Assembly (NCBI RefSeq): GCF_016735675.1
Contig: NZ_JAERSG010000002.1
Location: 372,001 to 436,000 of the forward strand
Direction: 5' to 3'
DNA length: 64,000 nt
From: Nocardioides baculatus
GTDB taxonomy: Bacteria > Actinomycetota > Actinomycetes > Propionibacteriales > Nocardioidaceae
Under the pieces are notes generated by a model. It saw nothing but the letters and a program-made list of their open reading frames with translations, was not told the DNA's origin and searched no databases. Positions 33,943-42,119 of the stretch are shown piece by piece (the first letter of the stretch is position 1; each line of letters starts with the position of its first letter). Both the position numbers and the translations under genes were made by a program.

Positions 33943-35409
33943 CTAGCCCCAGCCCTTCGCGCGCTCGACCGCCTCGCCCCAGCGGGCGTAGCAGGCATCG
34001 AGCGCCTCGCGGTCGCCGCCGGGCTCGAAGCGCCGGTCGAGCGCCCAGGTCTGCCGCAGGTCGTCCGCCGACTCCCAGACACCGGTGCCGAGGCCGGCGA
34101 GGAACGCCGCACCCAGCGCTGTCGTCTCGACGATCTCGGGGCGCTCGACCGCGCGGCCGACGTGGTCGGCCTGGAGCTGGCAGAGGAAGTCGTTGGCGGA
34201 CGCACCGCCGTCGACCCGGAGCGTCGTCAGCTCTGGCAGCGTCTCGAGCACGTCGCGGACCTCGAACGCGATCGCCTCCAGCGTCGCGCGGACGAGGTGC
34301 GCGCGGGTGGTGCCGCGGGTGATGCCGATGATCATGCCGCGCGCGTGCGGGTCCCAGTGGGGGGCGCCGAGGCCGGTCAGCGCGGGCACGAACACGACAC
34401 CGTCGGTGTCCTCGACGGTCGAGGCGATGGCCGCGGTCTCGGCCGCGTTGCCGACGATCTGGAGTCCGTCACGCAGCCACTGGACGGCTGACCCGGTCAC
34501 GAAGATCGCGCCCTCGAGGGCGTACGTCATCTCGCCGGCGGGCGAGCGCCAGGCGGCCGTCGACAGCAGGCCGGCGTCGCTGCGCACGACCGAGGAGCCG
34601 GTGTTGGTGAGGATGAACGAGCCGGTGCCGTAGGTGCACTTCGACTCGCCTTCGTCGAAGCACGTCTGCCCGAAGAGCGCCGACTGCTGGTCGCCGGCGA
34701 TCCCGGCGATCGGCAGCGACAGGCCGAGGAAGACCCTCGGATCGGTCGGCGCGACTTCGCCCCAGTTGGGCACCAGGTCGGGGAGCGCGTCGCGCGGCAC
34801 CCCGAAGAGCTCGCACAGCTCGTCGGACCAGTCGCCCGCCTCGAGGTCGAAGAGCAGCGTGCGACAGGCGTTGGAGACATCGGTGACGTGCCAGGTGCCG
34901 CGCGTCATCCGGGCGATCAGGTAGGAGTCGACGGTGCCGACGGCGTACCGTCCCGACTCCACCAGCGCCCAGGTGTGCGGCTCGTTCTCGGCGAGCCACA
35001 TCAGCTTGGTGCCGGAGAAGTAGGGGTCGAGCCGCAGGCCGGTGAGCTCGGCGACCCGGTCCTCGTGGCCGTCCTCGCGGAGCCGGTCGCAGATGTCGGC
35101 CGTCCGCCGGTCCTGCCACACGATCGCGCGCCGGGGCGAGCCGAGCGTCTCGCGGTCCCAGAGCACGATCGTCTCGCGCTGGTTGGTGATCCCGATGGCC
35201 GTGAGCTCGGACTGGTCGACCTTGGTGAGCACCTCGCGAGTGGCCTCGATCGTGGCCTGCCAGATGTCCTCGGCGGAGTGCTCGACCCAACCGGGCTGCG
35301 GGAAGTGCTGGCGGAACTCCTGGTAGCCCGTGGCCTCGATCTTCCCGTCCGGGGTGACGACGACGGCGGTGACGCCGGTCGTGCCGGCGTCGATGGCAAG
35401 AACGCTCAT
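33943..35409 (-). CDS. glpK: Glycerol kinase
   Basis: The 488-residue protein has start ATG 35409, overlapping the DUF1028 stop by 4 nt. It begins SVLAIDAGTTGVTAVVV, the FGGY kinase phosphate-1 motif. NQRETIVLWDRETL and IVWQDRRTADICD are glycerol-binding regions. Further on come IAGDQQSALFGQTCF, KCTYGTGSFILTNTG and LRVDGGASANDFLCQLQADH, all diagnostic for GlpK. It phosphorylates glycerol to sn-glycerol-3-phosphate. No glpF or glpD is adjacent. Coupling to a DUF1028 gene is unusual for glpK. Confidence 0.96.
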   Translation of the reverse strand: MSVLAIDAGTTGVTAVVVTPDGKIEATGYQEFRQHFPQPGWVEHSAEDIWQATIEATREVLTKVDQSELTAIGITNQRETIVLWDRETLGSPRRAIVWQDRRTADICDRLREDGHEDRVAELTGLRLDPYFSGTKLMWLAENEPHTWALVESGRYAVGTVDSYLIARMTRGTWHVTDVSNACRTLLFDLEAGDWSDELCELFGVPRDALPDLVPNWGEVAPTDPRVFLGLSLPIAGIAGDQQSALFGQTCFDEGESKCTYGTGSFILTNTGSSVVRSDAGLLSTAAWRSPAGEMTYALEGAIFVTGSAVQWLRDGLQIVGNAAETAAIASTVEDTDGVVFVPALTGLGAPHWDPHARGMIIGITRGTTRAHLVRATLEAIAFEVRDVLETLPELTTLRVDGGASANDFLCQLQADHVGRAVERPEIVETTALGAAFLAGLGTGVWESADDLRQTWALDRRFEPGGDREALDACYARWGEAVERAKGWG

Positions 35410-36245
35410 GCGTTCCCTCCCCGGATGATCGCCAGGATCCGCTGGTCGATCCACTCGGGACGCGCGCCCGGGCCGACGCGCATCTCGTAGTTCTCCGAGC
35501 CGACCCACATGTGGAAGCTGTCCTTGCCGTCGGCCTTGGCCAGCGCCTCGAGCTCCATCATCAGCGTGTCGTCGACCGGCACCTTCTCCTCGTCGGTCGA
35601 GGCGGTCAGGTAGAGCTCGTTGAGGTCGACCAGCCGCGCCAGCTCGGTGACCGGATCGGAGTGGTCGTCGACGCGGAGATCGACGGCGACGTCGTCGTGG
35701 CCGCCGTAGCCGGCCCCGTCCCGTACGACGAGCACGGCCGCGGACTGCCGGCCGCGGCTGTCGCCACCGGCCGCGTCACCGGCTGCGAGGGCGGCGAGGA
35801 GGCGCCGTTCGAGCGAGAGGTCGGGCGCGCCCTGCCAGGCCAGCTCCATCGCCTCCACGACCTCGGGGCCGGTGAGGATGTTGCCCTGGATCGCGTAACC
35901 GCCGCTCTCGCCGCTGCGACCCGTGGTGCCACCCGCCCAGGAGAAGCACTCGGAGCCGGTGTACGTCGCCGCGTTGCCGTCGGAGTCGACGATGCCGGCC
36001 TGCCGGTGCTCGCGTCCGTCGTCCTCCTCGACCAGCCGGTCGAGCGCCACCTGGGCGGTGGCGCCGTCGTCGAGGTGGGCGAGGGCGAGGTACTTGTAGC
36101 CGATGTTGGCGTCGGCCTGGGTGGCGATCGCACCGACTCCGGCGGCGGCAGCCGGCACTGCGGACCCCACCGCCAGGAACTTCGAGGCGACCGCGACGCC
36201 CCAGGACTCGCCGTCGTCGGACCTGGCCACGATCGAGAACGTCAT
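35406..36245 (-). CDS. DUF1028 (Ntn-hydrolase-like) protein
   Basis: The protein has 279 residues from ATG 36245. TFSIVARSDDGESWGVAVAS and KFLAVGSAVPAAAAGVGAIATQ are the DUF1028 N-terminus; loss of the initiator Met would expose Thr2, the position of an Ntn nucleophile. NIGYKYLALAHLDDGATAQV, ECFSWAGGTTG and YAIQGNILTGPEVVEAM are other family landmarks, with a C-terminal region that may bind peptidoglycan-like ligands. The function in the cell is unknown; a gamma-glutamyl-hydrolase-like activity has been suggested for the fold. It forms an operon with glpK. Confidence 0.88.
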   Translation of the reverse strand: MTFSIVARSDDGESWGVAVASKFLAVGSAVPAAAAGVGAIATQADANIGYKYLALAHLDDGATAQVALDRLVEEDDGREHRQAGIVDSDGNAATYTGSECFSWAGGTTGRSGESGGYAIQGNILTGPEVVEAMELAWQGAPDLSLERRLLAALAAGDAAGGDSRGRQSAAVLVVRDGAGYGGHDDVAVDLRVDDHSDPVTELARLVDLNELYLTASTDEEKVPVDDTLMMELEALAKADGKDSFHMWVGSENYEMRVGPGARPEWIDQRILAIIRGGNA

Positions 36246-36299
36246 GGGCCGAAACATATCGGGGAGCGCACCGTCGGGCGGGCGACCTAGGGTGGGCTG

Positions 36300-37544
36300 G
36301 TGCTCAACCGTCTCGGATTCCCCAGCATCGGCGAGCACCGCCGGTTCGTCGCGGCGATCGTCGCCGACACCGTCGGCAGTGGCCTCTTCATGCCGATCAC
36401 GCTGCTCTACTTCCTGGCGATGACCGACCTGACGCTGGTGCAGATCGGCACGGCGCTGTCGGTCTCGGCGCTGCTGAGCATGCCCGCGTCGTTCGTCATC
36501 GGGAGCATGGTCGACCGCTTCGGCCCGCGCCGGATGATGCTCGCCGGCAACCTCGTCCAGGCCGCCGGCATGGCGGCCTACATCTGGGCGGACTCGCTGC
36601 TCGCGGTCGCGCTGTGGACGGCCCTGCTCAACCTCGGCCGCCAGTCGTTCTGGGGCTCCTTCGGCAACGTCGTCACGGCGATCTCGGCGCCGGGGGAGCG
36701 GGAGATCTGGTTCGGCTTCCTCCAGGCGGTGCGCAACCTCGGCTTCTCCGTCGGCGGGGTGCTGGCCGGCATCGCCCTCCAGGTCGGGACCGACGCGGCC
36801 TACCTGTCCGTGGTCGTCGTCAACGCGGCGACGTTCGTCCTGGCCTTCGTGCTCCTGCTCGACGTGCCCGACCACCGGGTCGTCCACGACGAGGACGCGC
36901 CGGTCGAGGGCTGGAGCGTCGTGCTGCGCGACCGGGCCTACCTCCGTCTCGTGGTCGGGCAGTTCGGCTTCGTGGTCGGGATGATGGTGCTCAACTTCGC
37001 CCTCCCGGTCTACGTGGCCGAGACGATCGACCTCCCCGGATGGGTGGTCGGGGCGATCTTCACCCTCAACACCGCGCTCGTCGGGCTCGGGCAGGGACTC
37101 GTCGTCCGCCGGATGACCGGGCAGGTGCGCGGCCGGATGATGGGGCTGGCCCAGCTGGTCTTCGCCGCGGGCTACCTGCTGTTCGTCGCCGCGGGCTTCC
37201 TGCCGGTCTGGCTGGCCGTCGTGGTGATGCTCGCCGGTGCCGCCGTCTACACCGGCGGCGAGCTGGTCGGCGGTCCGGTCTTCAGCGCGACAGCCGCCGA
37301 GGCCTCGCCCGACCACCTGCGCGGGCGCTACCTCGGGCTGTTCCAGCTGAGCTGGGGCATCGGGGCGGCGGTGACCCCGATCGGCTTCACCTGGCTGCTC
37401 GCGCACGGCCAGACCACGCTCTGGTGGGTGCTGGTCGGCGTCGCGCTCGCCACCGCGGCCTACCTCCAGACGCTCCCGGGCAAGCTGCCCGCCGCTGCCC
37501 TGCGCGTCACCGACCGTGCTGAGCAGGTCGCCGCCTCCGAATGA
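36300..37544 (+). CDS. MFS transporter
   Basis: The 414-residue protein starts at GTG 36300. Twelve hydrophobic segments are visible. The loop between helices 2 and 3 reads MVDRFGPRRMMLAGN, the MFS motif A (G/D-x3-D-R/K-x-G-R-R/K), and a second basic loop follows helix 8 (VRRMTGQVRGRMMG). A central cytoplasmic linker is DVPDHRVVHDEDAPVEGWSV. The substrate is unknown, drug or sugar efflux being most common for such short MFS proteins. Its stop is followed after 5 nt by the first tandem repeat array. Confidence 0.92.
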   Translation: MLNRLGFPSIGEHRRFVAAIVADTVGSGLFMPITLLYFLAMTDLTLVQIGTALSVSALLSMPASFVIGSMVDRFGPRRMMLAGNLVQAAGMAAYIWADSLLAVALWTALLNLGRQSFWGSFGNVVTAISAPGEREIWFGFLQAVRNLGFSVGGVLAGIALQVGTDAAYLSVVVVNAATFVLAFVLLLDVPDHRVVHDEDAPVEGWSVVLRDRAYLRLVVGQFGFVVGMMVLNFALPVYVAETIDLPGWVVGAIFTLNTALVGLGQGLVVRRMTGQVRGRMMGLAQLVFAAGYLLFVAAGFLPVWLAVVVMLAGAAVYTGGELVGGPVFSATAAEASPDHLRGRYLGLFQLSWGIGAAVTPIGFTWLLAHGQTTLWWVLVGVALATAAYLQTLPGKLPAAALRVTDRAEQVAASE

Positions 37545-37549
37545 GCCCT

Positions 37550-37790
37550 GGGTGGCGGCATCCGACATGACGTACGGCGAGGGTGGCGGCATCCGACATG
37601 ACGTACGGCGAGGGTGGCGGCATCCGACATGACGTACGGCGAGGGTGGCGGCATCCGACATGACGTACGGCGAGGGTGGCGGCATCCGACATCGCATTCG
37701 CCCGTGACGTTGTCGTGCGCCGCCACCCAGCGCGGCGGAGGTGTCGTGCGCCGCCACCCAGCGCGGCGGAGATGTCGGGTGCCGCCACCC
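37550..37790. repeat. 31-bp tandem repeat array 1 with terminal inverted copies
   Basis: Five direct copies of the core GGGTGGCGGCATCCGACA start at 37550, 37581, 37612, 37643 and 37674, exactly 31 bp apart. The first four are followed by an identical 13-nt linker (TGACGTACGGCGA). Three reverse-oriented cores start at 37711, 37742 and 37773 (TGTCG...GCCGCCACCC), again 31 bp apart, with a different linker. The array fills the gap between the MFS gene and the convergent phosphofructokinase gene. Direct and inverted copies can pair into long hairpins. It is not a CRISPR because there are no unique spacers. Confidence 0.95.
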
Positions 37791-37813
37791 AGCGGCGGCA
37801 CCACAGGAGGACC

Positions 37814-39010
37814 TCAGGCCTGGCCGGTGCCCCGCAGGAGCTCGGCGAACCACGGCTGCGAGGGGTCGAAGGCCTTGTGGCCGGCGATCCGCTCGAACTC
37901 GATCGCGCGGAGCTCGTCGCCGCGGTCCTCGTCGTGGCCGATGACCCCGGGGGTGCCGTCGAGGGCGCAGGTGACGGCGAGCGTCGCCATCTCGCGGATG
38001 AGCGCGAGGTCGGTGTCGTTGGCGGGGGCCGAGCGGGAGAAGTAGCCGGACTTCTGGACCATCTGCTTCTCGGCGCCGATCTCGCGGGAGAACCGGTCGG
38101 CGAAGTAGCGGCCGGGGTTGATGGTGTCGATCTTCACGTGGCCGAACGGGTCGCGACCGACGGTCTCGCCGGCGGCCTCGAGGTCGGTGACGATGTCGTC
38201 GATCCCGGCGCCCTCGGCGAGGAAGATGTTGACGCAGCCGATCTCGTCCATCACCGCGCGCAGCCGCGTCGCCTCGGCAGCGAGGTCGATGCTGCGCTCG
38301 GGGACGTAGATGGCGTGGATCGCCCAGCGACGCGGGTCGAGCCCGATGCCGGGCAGCCACTCCTGCTCGGCGTGCCAGGCCATGTAGTCGCGCGCCGCCG
38401 CCGCGGTGAGCCAGCCGCTCGCGCGACCCATCACCTCGTGCACGATCAGCATCCGCGGGTTGGAGCCGTGCTCGGCGAGCACGTTCTGCGCGAAGCGCGA
38501 CGCCTGCTGGGCCGCGGTCTGGGCGCCGAGGCTCTGCCGGATCGGCACGATGTCGTTGTCGATGGTCTTCGGGAGGCCGACGACCGTCAGCTCCGAGCCC
38601 TGGGTCCGGAGGTACGCCGCGAGGTCGGCCGCCGCGGTGTTGGTGTCGTCGCCGCCGATGGTGTGCAGGACGTCCACGCCGTCGGCCTGGAGCCGCGCCG
38701 CCGCCACCTCGAGCGCGGTCTCGCCCTCGCCGATCAGGCCGCGACGCCGGCAGTCGTCGTCGTTGGTCAGCTTGACGCGGCTGTTGCCGATCGGGCTGCC
38801 GCCGAAACGGTGGAGCAGGGCGGCTCCCGCACGCTCCTCGGGCCCGATGACGAGGCTGTTGCCGGTGAGCAGGCCGTGGTAGCCGTGCCGGTAGGCGATG
38901 AGCTCGATGGAGGGGTCGGTGGCGTCGTAGGTCTCGATCAGGGCACCTACGGCGGAGGACAGGCACGGGGCGTAGCCACCGGCCGTGAGGAGCGCAACGC
39001 GAGTCGGCAT
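37814..39010 (-). CDS. pfp: Phosphofructokinase, probably pyrophosphate-dependent
   Basis: The 398-residue protein starts at ATG 39010. Two active-site motifs decide the phosphoryl donor: TIGGDDTNTAA at about 118-127, with Asp where ATP enzymes have Gly, and GLPKTIDNDIVPIRQSL with Lys in place of Gly in PGTIDND. Both substitutions mark PPi-using PFKs. LTAGGYAPCLSSAVGALI is the N-terminal phosphate loop, with GYAPC instead of the usual GDAPG or GPAPG. HEVMGRASGWLTAAAA carries the sugar-binding MGR motif. It converts fructose-6-phosphate and PPi to fructose-1,6-bisphosphate reversibly. It is convergent with the MFS gene across repeat array 1. Confidence 0.9.
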   Translation of the reverse strand: MPTRVALLTAGGYAPCLSSAVGALIETYDATDPSIELIAYRHGYHGLLTGNSLVIGPEERAGAALLHRFGGSPIGNSRVKLTNDDDCRRRGLIGEGETALEVAAARLQADGVDVLHTIGGDDTNTAAADLAAYLRTQGSELTVVGLPKTIDNDIVPIRQSLGAQTAAQQASRFAQNVLAEHGSNPRMLIVHEVMGRASGWLTAAAARDYMAWHAEQEWLPGIGLDPRRWAIHAIYVPERSIDLAAEATRLRAVMDEIGCVNIFLAEGAGIDDIVTDLEAAGETVGRDPFGHVKIDTINPGRYFADRFSREIGAEKQMVQKSGYFSRSAPANDTDLALIREMATLAVTCALDGTPGVIGHDEDRGDELRAIEFERIAGHKAFDPSQPWFAELLRGTGQA

Positions 39011-39178
39011 GGGCAGCAGGTTAGGGCACATCGCTTGGAACGATCCAACGGTCCGCGGAGCGAGCAGTGGACCGGCGCGACACGCCCACCCCTGCGGGGC
39101 GCGATGGTTGCCCGCCCGGTCCAGACAGGCGAGGGTGAGCGTGACCGTGCAGCACACGGACGGACGACGGGAGTCTCG

Positions 39179-40624
39179 ATGAGCACGACACAATCCACGC
39201 AACCCGATGTGAACGGTCCGGAGGACGCCGACCTCAAGCGCGTCCTCGGTCCCAAGCTGCTGCTGCTCTTCATCGTCGGCGACATCCTCGGCGCGGGTGT
39301 GTACGCCGTCACCGGCAAGCTCGCCGGCCAGGTCGGCGGCATTGCGTGGCTGCCGTTCCTCGTGGCGTTCGCGGTCGCGACGGTGACCGCGTTCTCCTAC
39401 CTCGAGCTGGTCACGAAGTACCCCCAGGCCGCCGGCGCCGCGCTCTACACGCACAAGGCGTTCGGCATCCACTTCGTCACGTTCCTCGTGGCCTTCACCG
39501 TGGTCTGCTCCGGCATCACGAGCGCGTCGACCTCGTCGAACCTGCTCGCTGCCAACCTGCTGATCGGGTTCGGCAACGAGGACCCGAGCAGCGCGACCAC
39601 GCTCGTCACGGCCCTCGTCTTCATGCTCGTGCTCGCCGCCATCAACCTGCGCGGCGTCGGCGAGAGCGTGAAGTTCAACGTGCTGCTCACCCTCGTCGAG
39701 ATGACCGCGCTCGCCATCGTGATCGGCATCGGCATCTGGGTGATCGGCCGCGGCGACGGCGACCTCAGCCGGATCACGGTCTTCGAGAGCCCGGACGACA
39801 AGGGCCTCTTCATGGCGGTCACGATCGCCACGGCCATCGCGTTCTTCTCGATGGTGGGCTTCGAGGACTCGGTCAACATGGTCGAGGAGACGCAGGACCC
39901 GATGAAGATCTTTCCGCGCACCATGCTCACCGGCCTGGGCATCGCGGTCGTGATCTACATGCTGGTCGCGATCTCGGTCGTCGCGGTGATCCCGGCAGGT
40001 GACATCGCCAAGCCGACCAATGCCGAGGCTGGCATCCTGCTCGACGTCGTCAAGACCGGGGCGCCGGACCTGCCGATCGACAGGCTCTTCCCCTTCCTCA
40101 CCGTCTTCGCCGTCGCCAACACCGCGTTGATCAACATGCTGATGGCGAGCCGCCTGATCTACGGCATGGCCCAGCAGGACGTGCTGCCGCGCTCGCTCGG
40201 CAAGGTGCTGCCGGGCCGCCGCTCGCCGTGGACCGCGATCGTCTTCACGACGCTCCTCGCGCTGGCGCTGATCACGGTCGTCTCGCTCGACGCGGAGAAC
40301 TCGGTCGTCGCCGCCCTGTCCGGCACGACGGCGCTGCTCCTGCTGGCGGTCTTCACGATCGTCAACATCGCGTGCCTGATCCTGCGCCGCGACCCGACGC
40401 CCGAGGGCGCCTTCCGGGCGCCGTCGTTCCTGCCGGTGGTCGGAGCGATCTGCTGCGCGTACCTGCTCGGCCCGTGGGCACGTCTCGAGGCCGACATGAT
40501 CCAGTACAAGATCGCCGGCGGACTGCTGGCGGTCGGCGTCGTCCTGTGGGCGCTGACCTGGGTCACCAACCGCGGCGTCCGCGCGAAGAAGACCGGCTTC
40601 CGCGACATCGACCACCTCGAGTAG
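39179..40624 (+). CDS. APC-superfamily amino acid permease
   Basis: The protein has 481 residues from ATG 39179. Twelve hydrophobic segments are visible. The first helix contains LLLLFIVGDILGAGVYAVTG, the broken-helix substrate site of APC transporters (GxGxY). FSYLELVTKYPQAAGAALYT matches the helix 2-3 region, and AFFSMVGFEDSVNMVEETQD is the helix 6 and following loop with conserved Glu residues. LINMLMASRLIYGMAQQDVL is the next conserved region. The substrate is probably an amino acid but its identity is open. It is divergent from pfp with 168 nt between; I see no operator there. Confidence 0.93.
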   Translation: MSTTQSTQPDVNGPEDADLKRVLGPKLLLLFIVGDILGAGVYAVTGKLAGQVGGIAWLPFLVAFAVATVTAFSYLELVTKYPQAAGAALYTHKAFGIHFVTFLVAFTVVCSGITSASTSSNLLAANLLIGFGNEDPSSATTLVTALVFMLVLAAINLRGVGESVKFNVLLTLVEMTALAIVIGIGIWVIGRGDGDLSRITVFESPDDKGLFMAVTIATAIAFFSMVGFEDSVNMVEETQDPMKIFPRTMLTGLGIAVVIYMLVAISVVAVIPAGDIAKPTNAEAGILLDVVKTGAPDLPIDRLFPFLTVFAVANTALINMLMASRLIYGMAQQDVLPRSLGKVLPGRRSPWTAIVFTTLLALALITVVSLDAENSVVAALSGTTALLLLAVFTIVNIACLILRRDPTPEGAFRAPSFLPVVGAICCAYLLGPWARLEADMIQYKIAGGLLAVGVVLWALTWVTNRGVRAKKTGFRDIDHLE

Positions 40625-40697
40625 CAGATCGAGCAGCAGGCCACGACCCGGCGGGTTCGCGCCCGCGGTGCCGGGTCCGGCGTCTACGGTTGGCCGA

Positions 40698-42056
40698 GTG
40701 ACTCGACGACCTCTCGGTGCCCTCCTGGCCGTCCTGATCGCGTCCGCGCTCGGTTGCACGTCGGTCGCGCCACCGTCGCCGTCGGCGAGCGCGACCCCCA
40801 CCGGTGACCACTCCGCGACCACGAAGCCGACCGCGGACGGCGGGCCCGAGGGTCGCCTCCCGCGCGGCGGCCCGCGCGACCGACCGGCCGTGCCGTCGGC
40901 GCCCGACCTGCCCGGCGCCTACCGCTTCGTCTCGGCGCCCGACTTCCTCAACCAGGACGTCGCCGACCTGACGGCCGACGGGCGCACCGAGCACGTCGAC
41001 CCGCGCACCGGCGCGGTCGCCAACTCGACCAACCGGGAGTACGACGCCGGGCTCAGGCACGTGATGGACGAGATGGCGTCCCACGGCACCCGCGACGTGC
41101 TCGTGGCCGGCGACCTCGTCGAGGGCCGCTGGGGGCGCGACGACTCGCGCAGCGGCGTCTTCGGCCCCGTGCGTACGGACCGGCAGCGGATGCGCGCGTG
41201 GCGCCGGGCCGCGGCGGTCTACTACCCGGCGTACCGCCAGCGCTTCGCCGACCACGACCTCCGCATCCTCCCGGCCGTGGGCGACCACGAGATCGGCGAC
41301 GACCCGTGGAAGGCACCACGCGACCGCTGGATCGACTTCAAGCGGCGGCACGTGCCGGAGTTCAAGTCGATCTTCGCCGACGAGATGCTGTCGACGCCCG
41401 GCGGCCGGCCGCGCTTCTCCCAGCACCCGTCGAAGGGCCCGGCGCAGCGCACGGCGTACGCCGTCCGGCTCGACGCCCAGGTGCTGCTGGTGACGCTCGA
41501 CGTCTTCGAGCGTCGCGGGGGAGACGTGCACATGTCCGTCGACCCCGACCAGCTGCGCTGGCTGCGGCGGGTGCTGCGCCAGGCCCGCGCGGACGAGGTG
41601 CCGTGGGTGATGGTGCAGGGTCACGTGCCGATGACCGGCAACGTCCGCGCCCGCAACTCCAGCCACCTGTCCTACGAGAAGGGCGATCGCTCCGCGCTGT
41701 GGCGGGCGATGGTCGACGGAGGCGTCGACGTCTACCTCTCCGGCGAGGTGCACGACCAGACCGTGCACCAGGTCGACGGGATCCTCCAGGTCTCCCACGG
41801 CTCGCTGTTCTACCGCGGGGAGGCGTCCTACGTCGTCGGCCAGGCGACCGCCGACGAGCTGGTGCTGGAGAACCACCAGTTCCGCGGCGAGATCGGCTTC
41901 GAGGACCGGCTCTGGACGACGTCGCGGCAGGGAGCGCCCGGCCACATCAGCTATCCGGACGCCTCGATCGTGACCGGCACGCTCGAGGCGCACCGGACCC
42001 GGTCGGGTGGGCTCGAGGTCGACGGCTCGGCAGGCGTGCTCGAGCCACGACGCTGA
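40698..42056 (+). CDS. Secreted metallophosphoesterase lipoprotein
   Basis: The 452-residue protein has start GTG 40698. A signal peptide ends in the lipobox SALGC (Cys about residue 19), so the mature protein is probably lipid-anchored, followed by a Ser/Pro/Thr-rich spacer. The calcineurin-type core has VLVAGDLVEGRWG, LPAVGDHEIGDDPW (GDxxD/H variants), VMVQGHVPM and LSGEVHDQTVHQ. These provide the two-metal site. The substrate, a phosphomonoester or phosphodiester outside the membrane, is unknown. It lies 73 nt after the permease gene and 63 nt before aroG. Confidence 0.87.
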   Translation: MTRRPLGALLAVLIASALGCTSVAPPSPSASATPTGDHSATTKPTADGGPEGRLPRGGPRDRPAVPSAPDLPGAYRFVSAPDFLNQDVADLTADGRTEHVDPRTGAVANSTNREYDAGLRHVMDEMASHGTRDVLVAGDLVEGRWGRDDSRSGVFGPVRTDRQRMRAWRRAAAVYYPAYRQRFADHDLRILPAVGDHEIGDDPWKAPRDRWIDFKRRHVPEFKSIFADEMLSTPGGRPRFSQHPSKGPAQRTAYAVRLDAQVLLVTLDVFERRGGDVHMSVDPDQLRWLRRVLRQARADEVPWVMVQGHVPMTGNVRARNSSHLSYEKGDRSALWRAMVDGGVDVYLSGEVHDQTVHQVDGILQVSHGSLFYRGEASYVVGQATADELVLENHQFRGEIGFEDRLWTTSRQGAPGHISYPDASIVTGTLEAHRTRSGGLEVDGSAGVLEPRR

Positions 42057-42119
42057 GGCGTCGGCCCAGCGCTCGGTCACGGTTCGGGTCGGCACGCGCT
42101 GTCGCCGTACCCTTGGGGG

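Noticed and set aside
37550..37790. Possible CRISPR array
   Set aside because: The linkers between cores are identical to each other, the period is one 31-bp unit with no unique spacers, part of the array is inverted, and no cas genes are present.
35406..38966. A 1186-codon minus-strand frame joining the DUF1028 gene to sequence across the MFS gene, array 1 and pfp
   Set aside because: Only the last 279 residues match a family. The rest is antisense or out-of-frame to clear genes and Arg/Asp/His-rich, as shadow frames in high-GC DNA are.
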